Shown piece by piece: positions 32,228-40,288 of a DNA stretch of 64,000 nt. This stretch comes from Azospirillum brasilense. GTDB lineage: Bacteria; Pseudomonadota; Alphaproteobacteria; Azospirillales; Azospirillaceae. Within the stretch, counting starts at the first letter, position 1; each line of letters opens with the position of its first letter. A program made the position numbers and the translations under genes. The DNA is taken from contig NZ_CP032345.1 in assembly GCF_005222205.1 (NCBI RefSeq), forward strand, positions 437,001 through 501,000, in the 5' to 3' direction. Under the pieces are notes generated by a model that saw nothing but the letters and a program-made list of their open reading frames with translations, had not been told where the DNA came from and made no database searches.

Positions 32228-34126
32228 TCACTCCCCGGCCTCCGCCGCGGGCCGCACCTCCTCCCCCTCCCGGTCGAGGACCAGCCAGGCGCGGACCGCC
32301 TTGCGCTTGCCCTTCAGCGCCATCTCGCCGACCGGCAGCCCGGCCACCGTGCCCTGCACCGCCGTCCAGGTGGGTTCCCCGATGACGATCCGGCAATGGG
32401 GGGAGGAGCGCATGCTCACCGTCTTGCCCAGCGCCTCCAGCCGGGCCGCCGTGTTGGCGGTGTCGCCGAGCAGCGAATATTCCATGTGCCGCAACCCGCC
32501 CAGGCTGCCCGCCACCAGCGGCCCCGTGTGGATGCCGACGCGGATGCCGATGGCCGGCAACCCCTCCGCCTGCCAGCGCTTGTTCAGCTCCCGAAGCTCC
32601 CGCCCCATCTGGATGGCGCAGCGCACGGCGCGCTCGGCGTCGGCGTCGATCTCCGCCTGGGTGGTGCGGGCGACGGGGGCGCCGAAGACCGCCAGGATGG
32701 CGTCGCCGATGAAGCGCAGAACGATCCCGTCATGCGCGGCCACCACCCGCACCATGGCGTCGAGATAACCCTCCAGCCAGAGGATCAGCGGTTCCGGCTC
32801 CAGCGCTTCGCAGACGGTGGTGAAGCCCTCGATGTCGGAGAAGAAGACGGTGGCGGTCAGCTCCTGGGGGCGGGGGCGTCCGCCGGCCAGGAAGGTCGCG
32901 CGCTCCCGCCAGATCTCGTCGGCGACGGGCTGGGAGACGTGGTTGGCGAACAGCTGCATCAGGCTGCGGCGGTCGGCGCGCTCCTTCAGCGACAGATGCG
33001 CGGTCATCGCCGCGATGCCACCCAGCCACGCCGCCGAGGGCGCCATCATCGCCACCAGCGGCCCGCCCTGGGCGAACAGCGCCAGCGCCGCCGCCCACAG
33101 CCCCAGCAGCCCGAGCAGGCTGGCCGGCACCAGCAACCACACCGGCCAGCCGGCCAAGGCCAGCGCCACCCCCGCGGCGCTCAGCGCCAGAACCAGCGCG
33201 ACGACCCAGGCGTCGGACAGGTCGCGGCTGGTCCGTCCGTCGAGGATCTGGGCCAGCGCGTGGGCCTGGATCTCGACCCCCGGCGTGGACAGACCGGCGA
33301 CCGACAGCGGCGTGCGGTGCTGGTCCACCCCGACCAGGACGGTGCCGACCACGGCGATCCGCCCGGCCAGCCAGCCGCGCGGCAGCATCCCCACCATGTC
33401 CGCCGGATAGGTCGGGAAGGGCGGCGCATCCGGCGACGGGCGGGCGTGCCAGTCGATGCGGAAGGGCTCCGCCGGGACCTCCCCCCTTGCCGTCCCTCCG
33501 GCGACCTGGGCCATCCGCGCCGGGAAGCTGGGCAGCCCGTCCGGACCGCGCGGCACATGCCAGCGCACCGTGCCGTCCAGCCGGTCCTTGGCGAGGTTGG
33601 CGTGGCCGTGCGGGATGCCGTCGAGGAACCGCCCGAGGTAGCGCCGCTGCTCCTCGGTCAGCGGCGTGTCGCCGAGCGCCGTGATGGCGACCACCGGCAC
33701 CGTGGCGCGCTGGATGCGCTGGCGCAGCCGCTCGTCGAGCGCCGGCAGGGTCGGCTGGTCGAACAGGATGTCCAGCCCGATCGCCCGCACCCCGGCCGCC
33801 TCCAGCGTCCCCACCAGATCGGCGAGGAAGCCGCGGTCGACCGGCGACCGGCAGGCCAGCGTGGCGAACAGGTCCTCCCCCAGCGTGACCAGCACGATGC
33901 CGGGATGCTGCGGGGCGGACGGCGTGAAGTAGGCGATGGCGAGGTCGCGGAAGCTCTCGTCGGCGGAGCGCAGGGGCGGCACCAGCCGGGTCAGCCCCAG
34001 CGCCGCCGCCGACACGCCGACCACCGCGGCCAACCCCACGAATCCTCTGGCGAACTCTCTGGCGAGCCATGGGGCTTTCACCCAATCCAGCCTGCCCCCC
34101 GATGTCCCCAACGGCGGCGCCCTCAC
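32228..34126 (-). CDS. CHASE2-domain class III adenylate/guanylate cyclase
   Basis: 632 residues. One N-terminal membrane helix (about 28-48), an extracytoplasmic CHASE2 sensor (about 55-300; IGLDILFDQPT, STPGVEIQAHALAQIL), three membrane helices (about 305-378) and a catalytic class III cyclase domain: metal aspartates Asp431 (VFFSDIEGFTTV) and Asp475 (FIGDAILAVFGAP), transition-state Asn558 and Arg562 (DTANTAARLEALGK). It makes cAMP or cGMP inside the cell in response to a periplasmic cue. It starts at a GTG (34126) overlapping the stop of the DUF4384 gene (GTGA), so the two are translationally coupled; a GTG at 34081 is an alternative. Confidence 0.85.
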   Translation of the reverse strand: MRAPPLGTSGGRLDWVKAPWLAREFARGFVGLAAVVGVSAAALGLTRLVPPLRSADESFRDLAIAYFTPSAPQHPGIVLVTLGEDLFATLACRSPVDRGFLADLVGTLEAAGVRAIGLDILFDQPTLPALDERLRQRIQRATVPVVAITALGDTPLTEEQRRYLGRFLDGIPHGHANLAKDRLDGTVRWHVPRGPDGLPSFPARMAQVAGGTARGEVPAEPFRIDWHARPSPDAPPFPTYPADMVGMLPRGWLAGRIAVVGTVLVGVDQHRTPLSVAGLSTPGVEIQAHALAQILDGRTSRDLSDAWVVALVLALSAAGVALALAGWPVWLLVPASLLGLLGLWAAALALFAQGGPLVAMMAPSAAWLGGIAAMTAHLSLKERADRRSLMQLFANHVSQPVADEIWRERATFLAGGRPRPQELTATVFFSDIEGFTTVCEALEPEPLILWLEGYLDAMVRVVAAHDGIVLRFIGDAILAVFGAPVARTTQAEIDADAERAVRCAIQMGRELRELNKRWQAEGLPAIGIRVGIHTGPLVAGSLGGLRHMEYSLLGDTANTAARLEALGKTVSMRSSPHCRIVIGEPTWTAVQGTVAGLPVGEMALKGKRKAVRAWLVLDREGEEVRPAAEAGE

Positions 34127-35307
34127 TCCACGCGCAGGATCACCTGCGCCATCACCAGATCGGTCTGCTTCAGCGAGGCGAGCGTCCGCTCCAGCCGGGC
34201 CGCCGCCTCGTCGGTCAGCGGCCGGAAGGCGTCCTGCCGACCCGGCAGGTCGGCGCCGAGATCGCGCCCGGCGGCGAAGCAGCGCACCTCCTGGTCGGCG
34301 GACAGGCTCCCCGACCGCTCCGCCGCGCGCAGCGGCACCGGCATGCGGTCGCCGGCCAGCGTCAGGGTATGGTGCCCCTCCAGCAGCGAGCTGGCCGACG
34401 GCCCCGGCGGGTAGATCGGCGTCAACTGGCCGCGCGTGTTGCGCAGGTAGCAGTAGAGATGCGCGTCCCGGTTCGTCTGGAGCACCAGCGTCACCGCCTC
34501 CCCGGACCGGTAGGTCGGGTAGAGGCCGCGGTCGGTGGCGAGATAAAGGTTCAGCGGCGCCACGCTGTCCCGCACCGGGTCGAGCAGGGCCGCCGCCTGC
34601 GCGGCGCAGCCGGCGCCGGCCAGCCGGACGGCCAGCTCCGCGCCCTGCCCTGCCCCGACGCCTTCGGCGGCGATCACGCGCAGGGTCAGGCTGTGGCGCA
34701 CCCGCCCGTCCGGCCCGGCGACGGAGACGGCGGTGCCGTCGGTCATCGGCAACTCGCGCGGCCAGGGCACCGCGGCTCCCTTGTCCCAGCGCAGCGTGGA
34801 GGTGGCCTCGCGCCCCTCCGCGCGCAGGGTGGCCGGGATGAGCGCCGGGTCGGCGGGCTTGCGCAGCAGAACCGTGCCGCCGGACTTCACGCATTGGGTT
34901 CCGGGGCGGCCGGGATCAAGGGTGAAGACCTGCTCCTCCCCCTTCTGCATCGGGGTACCGACCGCGCGGGCGGCGCCCAGGTCGGTCTGGAAGAAGCGCT
35001 CCCCGCCGACGAGGCTGCCGACGCCGGTCCAGCCCGAGGCGTCGGGCATACGGTCCAGCGGCCCGTCAAACGGCCCCTTGACCCGCAGCATGCGCCCGTT
35101 GGCGAACAGGAACATGGCGTTGGCGCCGTCCGGCACGCTGACCGCCGCGCCGTCGGGGACCAGTTGCCCCTGGGCGTAGCCGGGGGCTGTGGAGGCGACG
35201 ACCACAGCGGGCTCCGCCGCCGCGCGGCCGGTGGTGAGACCGACCGCCGCGACGGCGGCCAGGGTCAGGGCCGCCGCCACGAGTCCGCTCAGGGTCCTGT
35301 GCGCCAT
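34123..35307 (-). CDS. Exported protein with FecR-like region and DUF4384 domain
   Basis: 394 residues with signal peptide (LVAAALTLAAVAAVGLTTG). Residues ~35-100 resemble a FecR-type beta domain (GQLVPDGAAVSVPDGANAMF), a middle part carries DPGRPGTQCVKSGGTVLLRK, and the C-terminal third is DUF4384 (LYLATDRGLYPTYRSGEAV, AHLYCYLRNTRGQLTPIYPP). DUF4384 occurs with caspase-like proteins and envelope lipoproteins and has no assigned activity. Start ATG at 35307 with GGAGG six bases upstream. Its stop overlaps the start of the CHASE2 cyclase, so it is a good candidate for the periplasmic partner of that sensor (inference). Confidence 0.8.
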   Translation of the reverse strand: MAHRTLSGLVAAALTLAAVAAVGLTTGRAAAEPAVVVASTAPGYAQGQLVPDGAAVSVPDGANAMFLFANGRMLRVKGPFDGPLDRMPDASGWTGVGSLVGGERFFQTDLGAARAVGTPMQKGEEQVFTLDPGRPGTQCVKSGGTVLLRKPADPALIPATLRAEGREATSTLRWDKGAAVPWPRELPMTDGTAVSVAGPDGRVRHSLTLRVIAAEGVGAGQGAELAVRLAGAGCAAQAAALLDPVRDSVAPLNLYLATDRGLYPTYRSGEAVTLVLQTNRDAHLYCYLRNTRGQLTPIYPPGPSASSLLEGHHTLTLAGDRMPVPLRAAERSGSLSADQEVRCFAAGRDLGADLPGRQDAFRPLTDEAAARLERTLASLKQTDLVMAQVILRVE

Positions 35308-35512
35308 GCTGGCCTCCACCGGCGGGGATCGCGGAATCATTGGCGTTTCGCGGACGCCTGTCCAGGCGGCGAAGGGGGAAGGGCGGGGCTGCGGACCCGG
35401 CCCAAAGAAGGGCTGGCGCCGTGAACGGACGGGCATGGTCGGACCTCCGAAATGATGCGCGCCGGCCAAAGCGCCGGCCCGTCGAGGCTAGACGGCGGAA
35501 GACAGCGGCCGC

Positions 35513-35528
35513 TGTGAGGCGCAGCACA
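35513..35528. promoter_or_regulatory. Crp-box-like site TGTGA-N6-GCACA
   Basis: TGTGAggcgcaGCACA matches nine of ten bases of the cAMP-CRP consensus TGTGA-N6-TCACA. It lies about 205 bases upstream of the DUF4384-cyclase pair and 135 bases upstream of the DUF1150 gene. The consensus comes from enterobacterial CRP; binding by a local Crp-family protein is inference. Confidence 0.4.
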
Positions 35529-35565
35529 AAGTTGCGCAGGAGTTGGCCCCCTCCGACGTAATGAG

Positions 35566-35581
35566 TGTGGCGGGCGCCACA
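35566..35581. promoter_or_regulatory. Perfect palindrome TGTGG-N6-CCACA
   Basis: TGTGGCGggCGCCACA is an exact inverted repeat with the same half-site geometry as the neighbouring Crp-like site. The centres of the two sites are 53 bp apart, close to five helical turns, so bound dimers would lie on one face of the DNA. Confidence 0.4.
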
Positions 35582-35662
35582 GCGCGGCCCGGTCCAGACC
35601 CCTAGAGTGCCGGGCAGGACCGGCGCCCCGTTGGTCCGCCCCTACGCCCGAGGAGACCGACC

Positions 35663-35890
35663 ATGACCGCCCGCCGTCCCAAAGCCGAAGACGTTGCCGA
35701 CGGTTTCGACGACCGCTTCGCCCGTCATGGAATCCTGGAGGTCGCCTATCTCCGGTCGGTGGAGATCGACGGCCTGCCCGCCTACGCCGTGTACGCCGCG
35801 AACGGCACCTGCCTGTGGCTGGACACCGACCGCGCGTCGGCGGGGGCGACGTTGCAGGAGCACGGCATGGAACTGGTCAGCGTGCATTGA
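35663..35890 (+). CDS. DUF1150 family small protein
   Basis: 75 residues. The pattern GILEVAYLRSVEIDGLPAYA, AANGTCLWLDTDR and the ending LQEHGMELVSVH is characteristic of DUF1150, a small alphaproteobacterial family of unknown function, often found beside small heat-shock genes. No such neighbour is present here. The ATG at 35663 has AGGAG about eight bases upstream. It is soluble and without signal peptide. It is followed immediately by a palindromic repeat block. Confidence 0.75.
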   Translation: MTARRPKAEDVADGFDDRFARHGILEVAYLRSVEIDGLPAYAVYAANGTCLWLDTDRASAGATLQEHGMELVSVH

Positions 35891-35911
35891 GAGCGGAGTT
35901 GATGGGGGCAT

Positions 35912-36030
35912 TGCCCCCACCCTCCCCGCTTCGCGGGTCCCCTCCCTCCCCCGCTTCGCAGGGGAGGGATTTTTGTACATGCAGCACCAATTCCCTCCCC
36001 TGCGAAGCGGGGGAGGGTCAGGGTGGGGGC
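35912..36030. repeat. GC-rich palindromic repeat
   Basis: tgcccccaccctccccgctt near the left end is mirrored by gcgggggagggtcagggtggg near the right, with an extra inner copy ctcccccgcttcgcagggga. The whole can fold as a nested hairpin. It lies between the convergent DUF1150 gene and the small secreted-protein gene and may serve as their shared terminator. Confidence 0.7.
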
Positions 36031-36040
36031 AATACTCCCA

Positions 36041-36367
36041 TCATTCCTTCGGGCTCAACAGGCACGACGTCCGGTTCCGCGTCACGATGGCCAGGCTGTT
36101 CTCCGGCTCGCCCGCCCGGCGGAAACGCAGCGCGTTCAACTGGCTGGCGACGCTGAGCGACAGGACGTTCAGATCGCTCTCGTCGATGATCTTCTCGCCG
36201 TCCTGCCAGCACTGGATGCGCACGCGGCCCTTGGGAACCCCGACGTCGAGGCCGCCGGGCTGCACGCCCGCGTCGCTGCTCCTCTTGCGGACCACCGTCG
36301 CGTCGGCGGCGCCCCCGACGAGGGGGAGCGCCGCGATCGCCACCAGGAGCAGGAGTTTCCGGATCAT
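36041..36367 (-). CDS. Small secreted protein of unknown function
   Basis: 108 residues with a signal peptide (IRKLLLLVAIAALPLVGGA, cleavage near ADA). The mature part of about 87 residues has two Cys (IQCWQDGEKI and TSCLLSPKE) that may pair, and a beta-rich GRVRIQCWQDGEKIIDESD core. I do not recognise a family. The ATG at 36367 follows GGGAGAG. It lies 24 bases after the OmpA-like gene, in the same direction, at the end of a five-gene set of exported proteins, so it may be a substrate or accessory of the CsgG-like protein encoded upstream (inference). Confidence 0.65.
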   Translation of the reverse strand: MIRKLLLLVAIAALPLVGGAADATVVRKRSSDAGVQPGGLDVGVPKGRVRIQCWQDGEKIIDESDLNVLSLSVASQLNALRFRRAGEPENSLAIVTRNRTSCLLSPKE

Positions 36368-36391
36368 GGCGCGCTCTCCCTTCCCCCTGGG

Positions 36392-37261
36392 TCACTGGAT
36401 GGGCCGGAACTCGACGCGCCGGTTGCGGCTGTCGGTCGGGTCGGGGGTCAGCGGCTGGCTCTTGCCCAGGCCGGCGATGGCGATGCGCTGCGGCTCGATG
36501 TGATGGACGCGCACCAGATACTCGCCCACCGACACGGCCCGGCGCTCGGAGAGGGCGAGGTTGTATTGATCGCTTCCCACGGCGTCGGTGTGCCCCTCGA
36601 TGACGAGGCGGAGCTGCGGGTCCTGCGACATCAGCCCACCGACCGCGTCGACGTAGGAATAGAACTCCTTCGGCACGTCGGCGGAGTTGAAGGCGAAGTT
36701 TATGCGGAAGCCGAAACCGTTGGTCGGGCGGGTCTCCGCCGCAGTCTCCGGCGCGGACAGCGTGGCCGGCTGCACGCCGTTGGAACGGCGCGGCGCGGCC
36801 GGCGGCGGGGCGACGGGCGGGGCCGCGGCCTCCTGCACGGGCGCGCGCTTGGGCTTGGGCTGGGGCGCGGGGTCCGGCTGCGCCACGGGGGTGGTCGGCG
36901 GGCTGTAGCTCTGTTGCGGGGTCGCCTGCTGCTGGGCGGGCGTGCCGTAGTTGACGCTGTCGGTCGGGCGCGGGCGGTTGGCGCTGTTCATGCCGCCGCC
37001 GATGATCTCGATGCTGCGGGTGCGGATCTTCGGCTGCTCGGTTCCGTCCGTCGGCGCCGGGCCGGGCTTCACCGCTTCGCGCAGTTCGTCCACGGTCGGC
37101 GGGCGCTCGAACATCATGACCCGGTTGCCGCCGGAGCCCTCGACGGTCTGCGCCCGCGCGGGAACCGCCATGCAGGCCAGGGCGATCATCGGCAGGGCCA
37201 GAGCGGGAAGCGCCACGCCGTTCAGCCGTCGGGCGATGGTCTTGGAGGTCGGTCGCGGCAT
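36392..37261 (-). CDS. OmpA-family protein (peptidoglycan-associated)
   Basis: 289 residues. Signal peptide (ALPALALPMIALACMAVPARA), a long Pro/Gln/Ala-rich linker (about 60-185) and a C-terminal OmpA-like domain binding diaminopimelate: INFAFNSADVPKEF, LRLVIEGHTDAVGSDQYNLA, LSERRAVSVGEYLV, RIAIAGLGKSQPL and NRRVEFRPI. No outer-membrane barrel precedes it, so it is probably periplasmic and held to peptidoglycan. Start ATG at 37261 with GGGAG about eight bases upstream. It lies 102 bases after the CsgG-like gene and just before a small secreted-protein gene, consistent with an envelope assembly unit. Confidence 0.85.
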   Translation of the reverse strand: MPRPTSKTIARRLNGVALPALALPMIALACMAVPARAQTVEGSGGNRVMMFERPPTVDELREAVKPGPAPTDGTEQPKIRTRSIEIIGGGMNSANRPRPTDSVNYGTPAQQQATPQQSYSPPTTPVAQPDPAPQPKPKRAPVQEAAAPPVAPPPAAPRRSNGVQPATLSAPETAAETRPTNGFGFRINFAFNSADVPKEFYSYVDAVGGLMSQDPQLRLVIEGHTDAVGSDQYNLALSERRAVSVGEYLVRVHHIEPQRIAIAGLGKSQPLTPDPTDSRNRRVEFRPIQ

Positions 37262-37363
37262 CGCTGGTCTCCCATGATTCGGCGCCATGATCTGGCGTGA
37301 TGTTCGGCTGCCCCCTTCTCTACCCCATCCCCCATCCCCGCGCTGTGAGCCGGCCCACAATCC

Positions 37364-38929
37364 CTATCGTTGAGCCGACACGGCGGGCAGCACCTGCACG
37401 GCCATCTGCCGGCTGCGCACGTTGGTCCCTTGGATGCTGCCGTAGGCGCCCACCACGTCCGCCAGCGTCGCGCCGGGGATGGGCTGAAGGTCCTCGGTCT
37501 TGTAGCGGTCGGCGATGCGCGTCCCGAGTTCGTCGGGCGAGACGACGCAGGCGATGGTCTCGGAGGCGCCGGGACGGTCCATGCGCAGGTTGAAGGGCTT
37601 CTGCGCCCCCGGCGGGACCTCGACCTGCTGGTTGGCCTGGACGAAGCTGTCGGGCTGGAAGCGGTTGGGGAAGATGCGGGCCACCGACCCGGCGGCGTCC
37701 TGGTAGTAGCAGTAGACGAAGCCGTTGGCCGTCGGCTGCACCTTGACCACCAGCGCCTCCCCGGCGCGGTAGCGCGGCTGCGGCCCGCGGTCGGAGCTGA
37801 GGACGAGATCGGGCGGTGCCCCGGCCGGCGCCGGCGTGGCGCGCGGCAGCCCCTCCCCGCCCGCGTTCGACACGGATTGCAGGCGCGGCGCCCCAGGCCC
37901 CTTCTGGCCGCTGGGCTGGGCGAGCATGCGCTGGTAGAGGTCGAAGTCGATGCGCCCCGTGGCGATCAGGTCGTTGTCCGCCTGATAGCGGGAAATCGCG
38001 TCGCGGGTGCGCTCGTCGAGCTGGCCGCTGTCCGGACCGTCGTAATAGCCTTCGGCCAGCAGGACGCGCTGGACGTAGGCGACGCGCTGCGACGGCGCCA
38101 TGCCGTCGAACCAGTCGCGCGCCTGCCCGGCGAAGGCCGGGTTGGTCTGGTCGATGCCCAGGCACTGCCAGTAGGGGGTGCGGGTCATCTTGCCCAGCAC
38201 CTCGATCGTGCTGAGCTCGATCAGCGTGCGCACCGCCTGATGCAGCCCCTCGGACTTGTTGAGCGAGACGTTGAAGGAAAGGCCGGCCTTGCCGATCACC
38301 GCCCCGGCGTCCGCCCCCTTGCCCGACGAGATGATGGCGAGCGAGTTGCTGGCCGACAGGCCGGGGATGATCTGGCGGGTCGCCAGTTCCCCGATGTTCA
38401 GGTCGACCGAGATCACCGACATCACCTGATCGGCGGAGATGCCCAAGTCGAAGGTCGGCAGCGAGATGCCGGCGCTGGCCGCCTCGCTCACCACATTGTC
38501 GTCGAGCTGGGTGATGGCGCCGCGGACATAATAGGACGGCGCGCGGAAGTTGGGCTGCACCCCGATCATCCAGTAGAGCGCGTTCACGTCGTCCAGCGTC
38601 GGCTCGAAATCGACGAAGCGGAAGGCGTTCGACCGCTCCGACATGCGCGACACGGCGGTGATCAGCATCTCCTTGGTGCCGCCGGCCACCCGGCCCGTGG
38701 CGTCGGGGATCCCGTTGGAGGTGATGAAGATGTCGCGCTTGCCATGGTTCCACATCAGCGTGTCCATGCAGCGCAGCGCCTCGCTGAAGTTGGACACCGT
38801 GCGCACGGGCGGGGTCTTCGGCTTCTGGACCACGGTCGCCTGTTCGCCCGAGGTCACGCAGGCTCCGAGAAGCAGGAGCGCCGCGACAGCCGCCACCCTC
38901 GCGAAACCGGTGCGCCCGACAATTCCCAT
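37364..38929 (-). CDS. CsgG/HfaB-like lipoprotein with peptidoglycan-binding and DUF4384 domains
   Basis: 521 residues. Lipobox LLGAC with lipidated Cys24. Residues ~40-275 resemble CsgG/HfaB outer-membrane secretion lipoproteins: LRCMDTLMWNHGKRDIFITS, YYVRGAITQLDDNV, VISVDLNIGELATRQIIPG and the helix QAVRTLIELSTIEVLGKM. Residues ~280-340 are a peptidoglycan-binding type repeat (VQRVLLAEGYYDGPDSGQLD), and ~385-490 a DUF4384 domain (VLSSDRGPQPRYRAGEALVV, VYCYYQDAAGSVARIFPN). CsgG proteins form nonameric outer-membrane pores for curli export; such a role here is inference. No curlin-like repeat protein is nearby. The ATG at 38929 follows GGGAGTGAGG. Confidence 0.75.
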   Translation of the reverse strand: MGIVGRTGFARVAAVAALLLLGACVTSGEQATVVQKPKTPPVRTVSNFSEALRCMDTLMWNHGKRDIFITSNGIPDATGRVAGGTKEMLITAVSRMSERSNAFRFVDFEPTLDDVNALYWMIGVQPNFRAPSYYVRGAITQLDDNVVSEAASAGISLPTFDLGISADQVMSVISVDLNIGELATRQIIPGLSASNSLAIISSGKGADAGAVIGKAGLSFNVSLNKSEGLHQAVRTLIELSTIEVLGKMTRTPYWQCLGIDQTNPAFAGQARDWFDGMAPSQRVAYVQRVLLAEGYYDGPDSGQLDERTRDAISRYQADNDLIATGRIDFDLYQRMLAQPSGQKGPGAPRLQSVSNAGGEGLPRATPAPAGAPPDLVLSSDRGPQPRYRAGEALVVKVQPTANGFVYCYYQDAAGSVARIFPNRFQPDSFVQANQQVEVPPGAQKPFNLRMDRPGASETIACVVSPDELGTRIADRYKTEDLQPIPGATLADVVGAYGSIQGTNVRSRQMAVQVLPAVSAQR

Positions 38930-38974
38930 GGCCTCACTCCCTGGACGTTTACCCGGCTGGATCAGCGGGCCAGA

Positions 38975-39553
38975 TCAACGCACTGACACGCGCGTGCTGT
39001 CGCCGCCCGGACGCACGGTGATGGTGATTTTCTTGGACAGGATCGGCGGGTCGTGCGGGATGTGCTCCGCATCGCCCATCAGAAGCTGGAGCGTGTGCCG
39101 CCCCGGCGGCAGCTCCAGGTAGGTTTCCGTCTGGCCCTTGCCGAAATGGATGTAGTTGCGGTTGTTGGGGATCGGCTCGTCCATCGGCGGCAGGTCGGTG
39201 TCCACCAGCAGGTGATGGTGGCCGGTGTTGTCCTTTCGCACGCCCGCCGGCGCCACGCCGAAGTTGCGCAGGCCGAACCACACCTTGAAGCGGCCTCTCA
39301 CCGCCTCGCCGTCGTTGGGCCAGCCGATATAGATATAGGCGTCCTTCGGCGCCGCCGTCCGCCCGGACTTCGCGGCGTCGGGGGTGGAGGGGGTGCTTTC
39401 ATGCTCGTGCCCCGGGCTGGCCGGCTGCGGCGTGTTGGTGGTGTCGGACAGCGGCTTGTCGAGCGGGTCGGCCTCCGGCGACGATTGCGCGGCCAGCGGC
39501 CCGGCGGCGAGCAGGACGGCCAGAAGGACCGGGACGGCGGCGGTGCGCATCAT
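38975..39553 (-). CDS. DUF4399 domain exported protein (copy 1)
   Basis: 192 residues: signal peptide (TAAVPVLLAVLLAAGPLAAQ), a ~60-residue acidic, Pro/Thr/Ser-rich spacer with GHEHEST, and a DUF4399 domain (about 85-185) with IYIGWPNDGEAV, the His-rich NTGHHHLLVDTDLP, YIHFGKGQTETYLELPPGRH and DAEHIPHDPPILSKKITI. The clustered His residues could bind a metal, but the family has no known activity. Start at the ATG at 39553, five bases after GGAGG. It lies 40 bases downstream of a closely related paralogue and 45 bases upstream of the CsgG-like gene. Confidence 0.8.
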   Translation of the reverse strand: MMRTAAVPVLLAVLLAAGPLAAQSSPEADPLDKPLSDTTNTPQPASPGHEHESTPSTPDAAKSGRTAAPKDAYIYIGWPNDGEAVRGRFKVWFGLRNFGVAPAGVRKDNTGHHHLLVDTDLPPMDEPIPNNRNYIHFGKGQTETYLELPPGRHTLQLLMGDAEHIPHDPPILSKKITITVRPGGDSTRVSVR

Positions 39554-39593
39554 GACTTCCTCCCTGTCGCGCTCCCGTTGAGGGACGATGCCC

Positions 39594-40043
39594 TTAAGGG
39601 ACGATGATGGTGACCTTCTGCGACATGATCGGCGGGTCGTGCGGCACATGATCCGCGTCGCCCAGGATCATCTGGAGCGTGTGCCGGCCCGGCGGCAGTT
39701 CCAGCCGCACCTCCGTCTGGCCGCCGCCGAAATGCAGCGACTGCTTGGTGTTCGGGATCGGCTCGTCGTAGGTGGCGAGATCGGAGTCCACCAGCAGGTG
39801 GTGGTGCCCGGTGTCCTCCTTGCGGATGCCGGCCGGGGCGATGCCCATGTTCTGCAAGCCCATGCGGACCCACAGCTTTCCGCCGGAGATGGTGGTGCCG
39901 TTGGACGGCCACATGATGTAGGCGCGCGCCCCTTCCGGCGCCTTCACCCGTCCATTCGTGCTTTGAGCGTTCGCGCTTTGGGCCGACGCCGCGCCCGGCA
40001 ACAGGAGCAGCGCGGCCGCCACGATCATGGCGGCATGAGGCAT
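39594..40043 (-). CDS. DUF4399 domain exported protein (copy 2)
   Basis: 149 residues: signal peptide (AAMIVAAALLLLPGAASAQ) and a DUF4399 domain carrying AYIMWPSNGTTI, DTGHHHLLVDSDLATYDEPI, SLHFGGGQTEVRLELPPGRH and DADHVPHDPPIMSQKVTI. It is closely similar to the adjacent copy but lacks that copy's acidic spacer, so the pair is a tandem duplication that has diverged. Start at the ATG at 40043 behind GAGG; a GTG two codons earlier is possible. It is the promoter-proximal gene of the five-gene leftward set and divergent from the MscS-type channel. Confidence 0.8.
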   Translation of the reverse strand: MPHAAMIVAAALLLLPGAASAQSANAQSTNGRVKAPEGARAYIMWPSNGTTISGGKLWVRMGLQNMGIAPAGIRKEDTGHHHLLVDSDLATYDEPIPNTKQSLHFGGGQTEVRLELPPGRHTLQMILGDADHVPHDPPIMSQKVTIIVP

Positions 40044-40288
40044 GGACACCTCGCTCTTCTGGCTCTTCTCTTTGGGAATTTCAATCTTATGCTTGGTGGG
40101 CGGACAATGTTCGCGGTTTTTCGGACCTCATCCTTTCTCTCTCCACCCTCCGAATATTAAGGAGCGATGGCATTCCCCAACCACCCCATTTTGCGCGAAG
40201 ACCGGGGCCGCTTCGCCTATTCCTATTTTGGGCTTGACGGTTCCGCTCGCGGTGCGAAGGTCACGGGGCAGGAGGTTGCCGGTCCCGC

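Larger units (their letters stand above)
35308..35662. other. Divergent intergenic region upstream of DUF4384-cyclase pair
   Basis: About 355 bases between the leftward DUF4384 gene and the rightward DUF1150 gene. No supported gene lies here. It contains two Crp-box-like palindromes (35513-35528 and 35566-35581), annotated separately, and otherwise nothing recognisable. Confidence 0.6.
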
